A stretch of DNA of 64,000 nt from Haemaphysalis longicornis (lineage: Eukaryota > Arthropoda > Arachnida > Ixodida > Ixodidae): the NCBI GenBank assembly GCA_013339765.2, contig CM023448.1, positions 286,977,317-287,041,316 on the forward strand, given 5' to 3'. Shown one piece after another: positions 11,397 through 21,468 of this stretch; position 1 is the stretch's first letter, and each line of letters begins with the position of its first letter. The notes under the pieces were generated by a model. That model searched no databases, had not been told where the DNA came from, and saw only the letters and a list, made by a program, of their open reading frames with translations. The position numbers and the translations under genes were made by a program.

Positions 11397-11629
11397 TTAC
11401 CTGCCCTGGTTTCTCAGGGCGTTGTGGTGCTGAGCACAAAGACGAGAGTTTGATTTCCGGCTCCGGCGCCCGCTTTTCTGATGGAGGCGAAAAGCGGAAA
11501 CGCCCGCGTGTTCGAGATTTCGGCGTACGTTAAAGATCCCCAGGCGGTCAAAATTAATCCGGAGTCCTCCACTAAGGCGCGTCCTCATCGCCTGGGTGGT
11601 GTCGGTGCGTTAAACCCTTCAGTCAGTCT
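11397..11629 (+). mobile_element. Ruka-like SINE just after unit 1 gene
   Basis: A diverged copy with a decayed tRNA-like head (near 11410-11460), the TGGAGGCGAAAAGC block, GATCCCCAGGCGGTC, AATTAATCCGGAGTCC and a tail ending CAGTCAGTC. The target-site duplication CTGGTGATTTT is at 11386-11396 and 11630-11640. Unit 3 has no SINE at this place. Confidence 0.8.
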
Positions 11630-11819
11630 CTGGTGATTTTAAAACGCCAGAAATGGCATCATGAGATGAGTGTATGGCGAGTTTTGTGAGAGCTTGGTGG
11701 TGAGGTAGTGTGCATAAAGCAGTCGCTTGGAATGCTGAATTTTTACTCGCCCTTTGGGCATGGCAGGCACCGTTACCGGCCGTGTATAGAGTGAAATTTT
11801 TTTCATATTGAGGGGAAAG

Positions 11820-12020
11820 AATTAGCCGCGTTTACATGAATACGACAATAGGCGCATCGCATTGCATCAACTTTCTAGCGCAATGCATTCATGTAAATTG
11901 CGCTAATGTGCTAGGAGAGCGCGTCGCATTAATGCTCCAGACAGTGGTGGATTGAGCCGCGTAAGTCAACTTTCGAAGTGCATGTAAATGCGAGCGCGTC
12001 GCATTAGGAATTATGTCGAC
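11820..12020. mobile_element. Possible small TIR (MITE-like) relic
   Basis: The sequence GCGTTTACATGA near 11829 recurs inverted as GCATGTAAATGC near 11979, with further copies of GCGTCGCATTA and an inner inverted pair (CGCATTGCATC / GCAATGCATTC). The length and GC-ended inverted motifs suggest a MITE, but no clean target-site duplication was found. Confidence 0.3.
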
Positions 12021-13459
12021 AACAACAGTAAGCCCTGCAAACGGAGCTTTGCGTTTAAAAACATCTTAATCGGGTATGAGACGCCAAATAATGCGAGTCG
12101 AGAAAAAAATTAGCAGTGACTTAGCTCGGCTATGCCAGGATATACGTAGCGTGAGCTAAGATTCAGCTGGTTATTCTTAGCTGCCCTGTTTGTCTAGCAT
12201 TAGCTTGATTATCATGCGCACTGCTGATTCAATGACACACACAAGGTATACGCATTATGTGACACATGTATATTTATCAAGCGGCTCCGGCGCAGCCTCA
12301 CCAATCACCCCAGAGCTAAGCAGGTTCCACAGTCGCACGCCGGCGTTGCGGCGACGCACGAGCCATCGGTTCCACACTCGGCAACCCCTGGCATGATCAT
12401 CAAGGGGACCGGGCCGCCACGTGCGGAACGGAGGTCGGCGAAGACGCTGGGCGCGTGGGGTGTGTGAGAGACGCCGGGAAGCGAGCAACGTACTGTGCGC
12501 CGTGTGACGTCTGCTCCTCGCGCATGCGCAGAACGGCTCTCCGGGAGCCACGCGAAACTGCTCAACCTCAGCCAGTGTTGCTCACGCTACGAAAAAAAAA
12601 AAAAATGCGAACTAGCCGTCGGCGGCGTGTGGTGATAGCACAGTTGGATGGGCGCTATGCAGGTACAGTGCAGACCCTGGTTCAAGTCACATCGTATCGC
12701 ACATCTGTTCTTTATTCGTTTACTCTTTACCGCGGCGGCAATATTTCAGTAATACAATACTACAATAACAACGGCGCTTAATTGTAGAATGGGACACTTA
12801 AGGCTTCCGAGTTCACATTATTTAAAACCAGGTCTGCACAGTAGAAGCCGGGTGCGTTACCACCGCGCTGTTTCCACACGCTAGATGTCGAAAGGGTTTT
12901 TGTTCGTACAGGTAGCCCATATTAATGTCTAAAAGTTATTTTACAAGGTTTCCCCCCCAAACAGCCACTTAAAGGGGCGAATAAGGATTAGATGAAAAGT
13001 ACGTGTTTTTACACATTTCTCAAAAACTTCTCACCCCGTTGATTGCCCTGGAATTTGGAGCTTTGAGGGGCTGATGTCTCATTTTCGCAGAATTAACAAA
13101 ACGTGGAATTTTAAACGTAAAAGTTTTACATTTGTACATGCCGCTGAAGCCTCAACGTAATGGCAAGTGAGTAGAACAGGTGCACATCCGACGCACAGAA
13201 CCATGACTCCAGGTGGTGTGCCATTCTGCTTGGTGACGTAATTCGCGCCGTAAAAAAAGAGACTGAAGTGAAGAAAGAGACGCAAACACAGTGTAGCAGA
13301 ACATAAACCCGGGTTCAGAATCGCCCCAAAAGACAACGAAGCGAAAGCGAACAAAGCGGCGCAAATACCGTGTAGCACTAATTTTACTACGTATCAGCAG
13401 ACTTTCGCTGTCAAAGAAAAATTTATTTTTAACAGAGATGTCGTTTAGCAAATCGTAAT
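12021..13459. other. Unit 1 3' spacer with tRNA-like SINE head
   Basis: Nothing coding was recognised. Bases 12500-12560 contain GCTCCTCGCGCATGCGCAG, a block shared with the ATTGG/CCAAT-type repeat at 20490-20560 and 41890-41930. Bases about 12634-12790 start with a tRNA-like A box (AGCACAGTTGG) and B box (GGTTCAAGTC), followed by AACGGCGCTTAATTGTAGAATGGG. The same body is at 56490-56620, so this is a second, different SINE-like repeat. Confidence 0.4.
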
Positions 13460-14080
13460 TTTTCCTGCCTGCAGTTAAAAACAACAGGAAAATGCCGAAC
13501 GGGCTCACGTGAGCACGTGCCTCGCGGCGACCATCCAGCAGTTTAAAAAACCTAGAAAACGCCGAGCGCTCGAGCGTGCGTGCCTCAGGACGACCGCCCA
13601 GCGTCCCGGGCGCACCTCTATGAAACCAAGCGTATCCACTTAGGCAGATTCGCCAAGACTGCGGCGACCGCCCGGAATTTTTGAAAAACCAAGAAAATGC
13701 CGAGTGCTCTTGAGTGCGTGCCACACGGCGACCGCCCCGCGCCCCCGGCGCACATTTGTCAAGCGAAGCATCCCCGCTTAGGGAGATTGGCCAAAACTGG
13801 CAAAAAAAGAAAAGACTCCAGCGTTTGCCATAATCGTGCCAACACTTGCTCGGAACGAGAAAGACACGTCATAGCGTACGCCCCTCCAAGGTCACGTCCA
13901 ATAATTATCAGTTCCAAAAAAATGAAGAAAGGTCCCAATTACAGCAACAATGGGGGAGTACAGGTCGTTTTAGCAGCGAAAAAGAAGCAAATCGACTGCA
14001 ATCATGGACTTCAACCGTCGTGATGGTCGTGAAGGATGCGTACAGCTTCGCTACCTTCAAGTCTTACGGGTTAGGTGAGT
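13460..14080 (+). other. Downstream block shared by units 1, 2 and 3
   Basis: This block aligns with 55660-56150 of unit 3 and, in shorter form, with 34840-35050 of unit 2 (shared words CAGCGTTTGCC, TAGCGTACGCCCCTC, GATTGGCCAA). It lies 2-2.5 kb past exon 6 in each unit and ends at a possible donor, GGGTTAGGTGAGT near 14071. No conserved frame links the units, so it is annotated as paralogous spacer, or as possible non-coding or UTR sequence. Confidence 0.4.
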
Positions 14081-14497
14081 TTCCTTCATTTTTTTTGTTT
14101 TTTCTTCAAGTTGGATATTTTCTGGTAATGCAATATCAGTTATTATCCACTTTCTGCCATTTACTCCATCCAGCCCAGGACAACGTATTTCGTGGCGAAG
14201 CACCATCTAGCAGGAGAAGAGGTATAATATGAGGGCGTTTTAAGGCTCATTGCTATCACCATCACCTAATATTCATCATCATCTTCGTCGTAGTCTTGTG
14301 GGGGTCACAGTCACGCGGACTCTTTTGCTTTGGCGGTTCTTCAGCGTTACGGAAGAGTCGAGGTTCGAATTTAGCATCGCCTCCGCCCTAACAAAGCCTT
14401 GGCCCCCGTGGTGAGTTGCTTTAATGACTTGGCGCGTTATTAAACTAGGAGACCTCATAAGCGCGTTTTTCACAATTTAAATTTCCCCTTTTCATAG

Positions 14498-14705
14498 GTC
14501 TGCCAACGTGCGCCATTCCCTTCAAGCATCTCCGACATCATACCAGTGCCGCTGTCAAGGATGCTGGACCAATGGTATACGACGTCCGCTCACCCAGTGG
14601 AGAGCAGCGGCCACCCCGTTGCGGGGATGTTTCTGCTAAGCGGCTTTTACACCAGCCACGACATTCCCCGAAACTTCGGCGAACGGCTTGAGACCGCGCC
14701 AGTAG
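14498..14705 (+). CDS. Candidate exon, unit 1 only (weak)
   Basis: A good acceptor (ttccccttttcatag) and a consensus donor (gtaagtgg, at 14706) flank 208 bases. One frame is open from edge to edge (SSISDIIPVPLSRMLDQW ... NFGERLETAP). A second frame runs for about 60 codons with KDAGPMVYDVRSPSGEQ and then stops. A short possible upstream exon at 14176-14220 (DNVFRGEAPSSRRR) could join it. No matching exon was found in the other units and no domain was recognised. Confidence 0.25.
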
Positions 14706-15244
14706 GTAAGTGGCATGATGATGAGCTCTTTAGACGCTGAAAAGGACAAAACACGGTCAGTGTCTTTGGAATTCCCGTGTGTCTCGCTGAGACATGGCTG
14801 GATGTTTTAGGATGAGATCCGCCCTGCTTGTTGGCAGGCTCTGGTTGTTTGCTCGTAATTTTTTACAAGTACAATCGAAAGCGGCTGCCTGTTATACTTC
14901 GATATCAAACGATTTCCTGACATGTATCAAGTGTTGTCCAAATACGTACTCCACCTGGCCTAGCGCTACCAGACTGAAATTAACCGTCTGTGTTCCAGTA
15001 CACATATGGCTGCGGTACACTTTATTGTGAAAAGAAAGTGAACAGCCTTTTGGTGTTTGAACTTCACCCACAAGAGTAATTCAACACTTCCATATTCTCA
15101 CTGTCTGCCCGTCTTCAGAAACTTTGTCAAAATTCTATGATGTAAATTCGCTTAGATGTCTTATGTTGGTATTGTCCTTTCTATAGCGAAGTAATTATTT
15201 CGTATATACATTCAGTTCGGCGACTGGGACTTATTGAACTGTAT

Positions 15245-16410
15245 TTGCAGATGTACAGTCATGGACAATTGAAATACGAACCGCGGAACGCACAGCCGAA
15301 GATACCGGTGCCGTCACCTGGCAGCGGCCGTCGAAAAGACACGGACATGCGTAATAGAGGTGTCGGAAGCCAGGGTGCGTGTCCCACTGCGATATGTTGC
15401 CCTCTCCTCGCTCGCACGCTTGCCTTGTCGCCATGCCGCAAGAACGCAGCAAGCAGTGCAAGTACTACCGCCGCCGCAGCTGTGGGTGTTGGTCATGCTG
15501 GGAGCAATGCGGCACGTAATTGCGTGCATCTGCGGCCAGTGCTTGCGCGGGAAGCGTGTACCTGCTCTCGGAAGGCATATGCTATTGAGTTCATTATACG
15601 TTCTTGAAGAAAGCTATCGCACAGTATTGAAGATAAACAAAAGTATGCTACCTAACTTGTGATGGCACTGCAATGTTTTTGCGTTCGTGGGGCAGTGGCT
15701 GGAGAATGGAGCAATAAGCTGGCTGCAAAGAACACGCCTTTGTTTGACGCAGTCATGGCTGAGTCACTTCGCGCATTCGGTGCTTGTAGTAAACAATAAA
15801 TAAACCACCAGAATTTGTCTCCAATGATATCTATTGAATGCAAGCACTGTGTCCGCTGTAAAAATTATTACTAGAATTCTAATATTCATGAAAATTAAGA
15901 AGTTAGGCAGCTCCAACCATTCTATAGGCCAGTTGCCCTTGCACAAAAATGTTAGCGACCCGAAGTATCTTTTTTTTTCTCGCCGGCACCTCAGTGGTTG
16001 TAGAACCCGAGCGGGCAGCACTGAACATGGTTTCGGCGTGACTCAGGCGTCCATCGTTATTTGCTCAAATTACTGCACCACACACGCAAAGATATGCCGG
16101 CAATGTGACGCCGGCACAGATGGGGAGCGGGCGCTCGTGTGCGCCGATTACGAAGTGCCCGCAGTTATCTCGCGCCGCATCGCTACCAGAATTGTTTTGA
16201 GCGCTCTTGCGGCATGGCGACAAGGCAAGCGTGGGAGCGAGGAGAGGGCACCATATCACAGGTGGCCATGCACCCTCGCTCCCGACACCTCTACTGTGCA
16301 TGTCCGTCTCTTTTCGACGGCCGCCGCCAGGTGACGGCACCGGTATCTTCGGTCGTGCGTTCCTCTGTTCGTATTTCAACTGTCCATGACTGTACCTATA
16401 TTTGGAGCTC
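15245..16410. repeat. Inverted repeat, arms about 300 bp, fold-back element
   Basis: Bases 15245-15560 recur as their reverse complement at about 16095-16410 (for example GGTGCCGTCACCTGGC against GCCAGGTGACGGCACC). They are separated by about 530 bases with no coding content. The arms differ by scattered substitutions, so the structure is not recent. It fits a fold-back or long-TIR transposon relic, or two oppositely oriented copies of one repeat. Confidence 0.6.
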
Positions 16411-16799
16411 TTCGTTAAGCTGACCTCATCAAAACTGTACGTGGCTGTTCCCCCCAGCAGACGGTTTACAGCAATAGAGGAACAGTGGTTGGCGGACTTT
16501 AAAGGTGATGGGTTCGTTACCATGTTCTGCTACGTCTTCATTCCAGCTACGTCAGCACCAATTATTTGAAAGAAAAGTGTAGGTCGTTCTGATGAATAAA
16601 TTAGCGGGCGAAAATGGAGAAAGGAGGTGCGAAGATGCGTAGTAAGGAAGGGATTTTTTTAAAAAGTCCAGCTGAATCGTAGTTGCAACGCTATTGACAA
16701 ACACAATGTCTAAATCAAAACTAAATATTGCGCGTAAAAGCACGCACGTGTTGAGCGACTTGCCGAGGGGCTCAGCTCATCCGCTTATCCAGGTTGTTA

Positions 16800-16830
16800 G
16801 GTTTATGTGCCCCCCCCCCCCCCCCCCTTC
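16800..16830. repeat. Poly(C) run
   Basis: About 19 consecutive C residues near 16810-16828. Homopolymer length in an assembly is unreliable. Confidence 0.8.
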
Positions 16831-17236
16831 GCGTTTGGCAGCATGATTAAGCGCGCTTAAATTTATTCTGGACGCAGCAAGAAGCTTCAATGGGTATCTA
16901 CTAGCATCTTTACATTTTTCTGAAAGGTTTCAAGCTCGGCAAAGATTGATTGTTTGATTGTAGGGTTTAACGCGCCGACGCAACGCAGGCGATGAGGCGC
17001 GCCGTAGTGGAGGGCTCCGGATTAATTTTGACCACCTGGGGATCTTTAACGTGCGCCGAAATCTCGAACACACGGGCGTTTTAAATGCAGAGCATTTCTT
17101 AGCCTCGCCTCTTCCTGCGTCAGACGGCGTCCACAGCTCCGCGTCCGCAGCAGGTGCGCCTCTCCTCCTCTCTCTCAACAGCAGCTGGCGCGCGCATGCG
17201 TCGTAGTCAGCCCGTTCGCTCCGTCGCGGTCTCGGC

Positions 17237-17311
17237 CGTGGCCTCCGCGATTTGCTGCCGGCGGCGCGCCGTTGTACGGCGCGCCGCCGGCAGCAAATCG
17301 CGGAGGCCACG
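17237..17311. repeat. GC-rich hairpin, 36-bp arms, 3-nt loop
   Basis: The left arm 17237-17272 and right arm 17276-17311 are exact reverse complements as far as I can read (inner stem CCGGCGGCGCGCCGT), with loop TGT. It lies within the nested insertion, about 115 bases upstream of its TATA box. Confidence 0.9.
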
Positions 17312-17426
17312 TCTCGGCGTAACAGGTGCGTGATAGCAGCGCGGTGGGGCGTGGAAGGGCGCGCGCTGCTTGCGCATCCGCGCTCTCCCCCCCGTACTGC
17401 TCTCCCTCTACTGCGCGCGCTACAAA

Positions 17427-17459
17427 TATAAAGCGGCTAGCGGTCGCTCGTGCTTCAGT
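17427..17459 (+). promoter_or_regulatory. Candidate core promoter: TATA and arthropod initiator
   Basis: TATAAA at 17427-17432 is followed 30 bases later by TTCAGTC, the arthropod initiator consensus TCAGT, with its A at 17457. The spacing is canonical. Downstream are C/T-rich and ACC-rich bases without an obvious start codon context. The element sits about 3.4 kb upstream of unit 2 exon 1 on the same strand. Confidence 0.45.
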
Positions 17460-17784
17460 CACTGCGTTGCTCCTTCCTTCCTTGGTTGACGCTCGCGGCA
17501 CCCAAACGCGACTTTACTCTCCTCTCTCTACCCCAAACCAACACCAACGCAACTACGACCCAACTACCCACCCTAACGCGACTTTACGCGGCGTTAACGA
17601 CCCCCAATGCTCTGCATTTACTCGTGTTCCCCTCGCGGGAAGGCGCGGGAATTTTTTTTTTTTTTTTGCTTTTCGCCTCCATCAGAAAAGCGGCCGCCGC
17701 GGCCGGGAATCGAACCCACGACGTCGTGCTCAGCAGCGCAACGCCTTAGCCACTGAGCCACCGCGGCGGGTAGCTCGGCAAAGA

Positions 17785-19036
17785 GAAAGCCTGCCGAGTG
17801 GTTGCGGCTTTAGGAATAAGGAAAAAGAGACGCCAGTTGGTGCTGTGTCTCCACTCCATGATCATTGACGGTGCACAAGTTGTCGGAAGCCTGAAAGTGC
17901 TTGGCCTCATATTAGCATCATCATTCTGCCGAAGAAAGTTTCTGTTCGAGTGATTCTTTTTGTACCTTATGTGGATACGATGTGATATGAGAAATTGGGT
18001 GAGGTTCCACGTATACTGACTAACCGACACCATCAAATTTTATCCGGCTTTGGCGGTTCCGGGGCTATATGAGAGCTCCAACGTGATTTCACGAATATTG
18101 ACGTTGTCAAGCCCCATATAACAGCATGTGACTAGGAATCGCTTGTTCCATGGTTCGAATGGCTGTTCTAACGTTTGTGTTACGGCGATGGAGGTGAATT
18201 CCCCGGGTTGATTTCACGGACGTGCCCACACAAGCGCGACTGGCTCACAGTATGCCATCTTGATGGCATGTTAGGGGGCCGAGGGCTGTGGATCATCTGT
18301 TTGGGATTCACAGCGGTCATCGTAGGCTCGAAAGCTTTCGCGATTGAATGCTGCAGGGGCAAGAAAGAAGCAGTTCTCGTTAGATGAAGGGGAATGACAG
18401 GAAACTATCGGACTCCATAGGGGAATGGAGCTGTAAACGCAATAAGCCACCCATAAGTGGCCTACAGTTGGCCGTAGCGCATCCCCGACGTACCTATGAG
18501 TTTCGGATATAGGTTGCCTAAGGCGGCACGGCAGCTGTCACCACGCTTGAATGACCATTTCGGTTATTCAGTAGGCTTCTTATTAACGGAATTCGGCACG
18601 TGATTCGCATTGTGTATAATGAATTTATACCAGTGGGTCTGCATGTGTTCCTTTTACGTAGGAATGGCTGGATCACCAGTCAACTCTGGAAAGCTATCGC
18701 TTCCTCGAGTAGTGTTCCAATTATCACTGATTTCTTTTCTTTGGCACTTTGAGAACCACCCCTCTTCTTTGTTGGGAGACCCCTCGGCGTCATTCGGTTC
18801 ATCGCGGCGAAAGGCCATTAGTTATGCGCTGGGAGAACGTGTCTCTATATTTTAGACGGAGATCGGTATCTCGCATCTCTGCGAGCATTCGCTATTGCAG
18901 CTGCATGTCATGATCTTTCTAAACTACCAAGAAAGCAAGCTATTGCCTCTCGGTCCGTTGAACAGGATCTTCGCGACGATATTCCGCACGAATAAAGTGT
19001 ACCGTCCTTAAATGTCAAAATACATGAAATGACTCT
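17785..19036. other. Unit 1/unit 2 spacer
   Basis: Nothing was recognised. A short tandem duplication, CTTAAATGTCAAAATxCATGAAA, occurs twice at 19008-19055. Confidence 0.4.
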
Positions 19037-19136
19037 TAAATGTCAAAATGCATGAAACATTTCACACGAAGCATTCTTGTGTTTGCATCGTTTATTGAGC
19101 TGTCCCTCTTTGCAGGCAACTTCGCCATGGCACCAG

Positions 19137-19481
19137 TTAGATGAGTCTCCATCTTTCTTTTTTGTGTAGCACACAGCTCGACCAGCCAGGAGGACCGATT
19201 CCGTGGCGGCGGCCACCACCTCCCAAGCTGGCCCCTCTGTACGTAGCTCGGCCACCCAGGCAGACCACTTCCCTGGGTGGCCGAGCTATATGGGTGGCTG
19301 CATGGGTGCCGTGCACCTGGAGCTGCAGTCTCCAGTCTCCGGAGCGCAGCAAGTCCGTGTCGTCTTCTTGAGGTGGACCGCAGAGGAAGATGAACACGCC
19401 TGCTGCCGTCGAGGTCTGCAACCACAGCAACCAGGGGCCACTCGGAAGTGTGTCGATAAGATGGCCATGAATGCGGCGCAT
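19137..19481 (-). CDS. Possible small intronless ORF, 114 codons
   Basis: The frame starts MRRIHGHLIDTLPSGPWLL and has a hydrophobic segment (WLLWLQTSTAAGVFIFLCG, residues 17-35), so a signal anchor is conceivable. The rest is rich in Gly and Arg (ASLGGGGRRHG). It overlaps a 306-codon frame on the same strand (19036-19956), which begins well upstream of the TATA motif and is therefore less compatible with it. No family was recognised. The region contains the small hairpin at 19245-19287 and looks like part of a repeat, so a chance ORF is likely. Confidence 0.25.
   Translation of the reverse strand: MRRIHGHLIDTLPSGPWLLWLQTSTAAGVFIFLCGPPQEDDTDLLRSGDWRLQLQVHGTHAATHIARPPREVVCLGGRATYRGASLGGGGRRHGIGPPGWSSCVLHKKERWRLI
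19245..19287. repeat. Hairpin, 16-bp arms
   Basis: AGCTCGGCCACCCAGG (19245-19260) pairs with CCTGGGTGGCCGAGCT (19272-19287) across an 11-base loop. A related word, AGCTCGACCAGCCAGG, occurs at about 19176. Confidence 0.85.
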
Positions 19482-19956
19482 TTGTTATGTTTGGGACCAG
19501 CCGTGCGCTTTCTTTTTCTTCTTCCCGCCCAGGCCGGGCTATATAAGCCAATGCCAAATAATTTGCATGACATTGATCCAGAATGCTGTCGTGTGAATGC
19601 GTCGTCCGTCTATAGATGATACAGGAGGGATTATGGAGGAGGTTTCTACAAAGAATGGTACGGTTCGCGATCCCAATGAGTGTTAACCGTACATATAATT
19701 TTAGCGCATCGAGGCTTGCATAACGAGGTATTTTTAAAACAGTTCGTGGGGATACAGAGTGGGGAGATATGTAAAAAGTCGTGTGAAGAATCTTGTTGGA
19801 CAGACGCCTGGTCTCTTTTAAATGGACAACCACAACACAATTCTCCGGCAGGTGGTGAACCCTTGATTCTGAACAACACAGAACAAGCATAAATAGACTG
19901 AGGCCAATCAGAGAGCTACAATGGCTCACTGTCTTATGAAGGAAAACCGACGGCAA

Positions 19957-20807
19957 CGAAAGAACACATGTTCACTTTGAGTAGTAGTAGAACGAAACTT
20001 TATTATATTCGCCGCCAAAAGCACAAAGTCCCAAGGGACCCTGTATCTCTCTACCAGTTTCATTATCATCATCGTCATATTTCTGGCAAATCAGCGTAGC
20101 CATAAGATGATGGTTTTAAAGAGCCGTGTTGCAAGAATTCTGCCTCGCTCTCCTGCCCGCTCGTACAACACATTTTATCACCCCCAGCGCTGCCACTTGC
20201 GATGAAATTTGCAAAAAAGAAACAGTCATCCAGCAACAAAAAATTCACGCATCTCCACGAAGTTAATCATGACGAGTGGGCGAAGCACTGGGGATCGTTC
20301 TTACCGTAAATCACCCATGACAGTGCCCACTCGCGCATGTAAATGAGTGACAACGCATGTGTACAGTATATACAATTCCAATCCAATCCAATCCAATCCA
20401 ATCCGATATAATTCAGTTTAATCCAATCCAATCCAATACAATCTTCCTACCCAATACATTTCAATCCAATCTAATCAAACCCAATCCAATGCTCCTCGCG
20501 CATGCACAGCATGGCTCTCCAGGAGCCACGTGAAACTGATCAACCTCACGCTTTCTCTCCCTCCCTCCCTTTCTCTCCCTCTAACTTTTTGTGAACCTTT
20601 TATTTTGTTCTTGTTAACCTTTTGTGAACCTTTTGTTGACAGATGTTTCGATTTACACGGTGGTGTTCCGTGAGCACGGATGCCGGACGCAGGACAAGCC
20701 TCGGCCTCAAGGTGCATGCTTCGCCCCTAAAACAGGAACGATATAATATGGCCGGTTAAAGGCAAAGACAAAGACGAAGCGAGTCCGTGGAGCCGGCACG
20801 CGATGCC
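19957..20807. other. Spacer with (CCAAT)n repeat
   Basis: No gene was seen. Bases 20368-20495 are a degenerate CCAAT pentanucleotide tract, followed by GCTCCTCGCGCATGCACAG and CTCCAGGAGCCACGTGAAAC. This is the same repeat family, in opposite orientation, as 41880-41990. A C/T tract follows at 20555-20585. Confidence 0.6.
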
Positions 20808-20981
20808 TGTGGCGCTTCGCTGGCAGTTGGTTCGTCCAGAGAAAGCCGAAGCAGCAGAGGTCACGCGGCACGGTCAGCTGGTGCGCACGCTCTTGGAACG
20901 CTCGAAGCCGCCTGGCGACCCCCGGTTCCGATCGTCCCGCCTGTAAACGACTTCTCGCCGGGGTCCACTCGTCAAACACAG
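20808..20981 (+). other. Unit 2 exon 1, probably 5' UTR
   Basis: The block begins with GGCGCTTCGCTGGCAG and ends TCCACTCGTCAAACACAG before donor gtgggc. It is conserved with units 3 (37651-37813) and 4 (57831-57989), including GCACGCTCTTGGAACGCTCGAAG. It has no shared open frame and lies about 290 bases before exon 2, so it is read as a non-coding first exon plus proximal promoter. The true transcription start is unknown. Confidence 0.45.
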
Positions 20982-21338
20982 GTGGGCATCTCTTCGCCTC
21001 CAGATGCGCAGGAGGCGTTATAGCTTGTGCACGGCGTGTGCTTTCCGATGGTTGACGATGGCCTCGACCTCCGTCAGAAGCAAGGACTGCTTTTCCCGCA
21101 TACAAAATTTTGCCCACTATTAATTTGCATGTTTTTAAAGCCCCATAGCAACAACCATCGGCTGTATCATCCAAGCCCATTCCAGTATGTCACCATGTGT
21201 TGCCATTTGTAATACGCATCTGCGCTTGACCGTGTTTAGTCAGAAGCCCTCTTCCTTCCAATTCGCAGTGGCTGTGGGGCGTGTCCCCGTGAAAACCACT
21301 TAGTTGCTTCGAAGTGATCCGTGCGGGCAGCGCCAACC

Positions 21339-21468
21339 ATGGTGCCCGTCTGCGTTCCTCAGCCAGCTCTACCAGTCGCCAGGGCTAACGGTGCCTGTAC
21401 TCCTCCTGTGGGCCCCAAACGGCTGGATAACGTTTGGACTGACGACAAGGCCAAGCCAGGCGTCGAAA
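21339..21468 (+). CDS. Unit 2 exon 2 with start codon
   Basis: The exon opens after acceptor ccttccaattcgcag (exon from 21269). The ATG at 21339 has a strong context (CCAACCATGG), and an in-frame TGA upstream in the exon rules out an earlier start. It has 43 codons plus one base before donor gtgagc. The peptide begins MVPVCVPQPALP and ends NVWTDDKAKPGVE. There is no hydrophobic core, so classical secretion is not indicated. Unit 3 has exactly the same coding length (130 nt). Unit 4 shares NVWT and DKAKPG but in a shifted frame. Function unknown. Confidence 0.6.

Larger units (their letters stand above)
17083..17651 (+). mobile_element. GC-rich insertion inside the SINE
   Basis: The insertion begins AAATGCAGAGCATTT (17083) and carries the reverse complement AATGCTCTGCATTT at 17606-17619, about 45 bases before its right edge. 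It contains a 36-bp-arm hairpin (17237-17311) and a TATA/initiator pair (17427-17459), and its base composition is far more GC-rich than its surroundings. Its class is unknown: it could be a non-autonomous TIR element or a captured promoter and 5' exon. Confidence 0.5.
16946..17771 (-). mobile_element. Ruka-like SINE split by a nested insertion
   Basis: On the minus strand the SINE head (A box near 17745-17760, B box GGAATCGAACCC on + near 17705) is at 17664-17771, and the 3' half with its tail is at 16946-17082. Between them lies foreign sequence, 17083 to about 17651-17663. The target-site duplication AGCTCGGCAAAGA at 16933-16945 and 17772-17784 spans the whole, so the SINE came first and was interrupted later. 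Confidence 0.85.
19091..19546 (-). promoter_or_regulatory. Compact minus-strand unit: TATA to AATAAA
   Basis: On the minus strand, CTTATATAGCCCGG (TATA at about 19546-19538) lies 57 bases before an ATG at 19481. It is followed by a 114-codon open frame ending at 19137, then AATAAA at about 19096-19091. The order and spacing resemble a short transcription unit or the U3-R part of an LTR. The TATA sequence is nearly symmetric and could also serve the + strand. Confidence 0.35.

Noticed and set aside
13079..13724. 190-codon minus-strand frame
   Set aside because: It lies over a repeat-like, internally repeated spacer; no domain, no sister frame in unit 3.
19036..19956. 306-codon minus-strand frame with a hydrophobic N-terminus, the longest open frame in the window
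   Set aside because: It starts about 400 bases upstream of the TATA motif, overlaps another open frame and a hairpin-bearing repeat, and shows no domain. Only the shorter frame under the TATA motif is listed, at low confidence.
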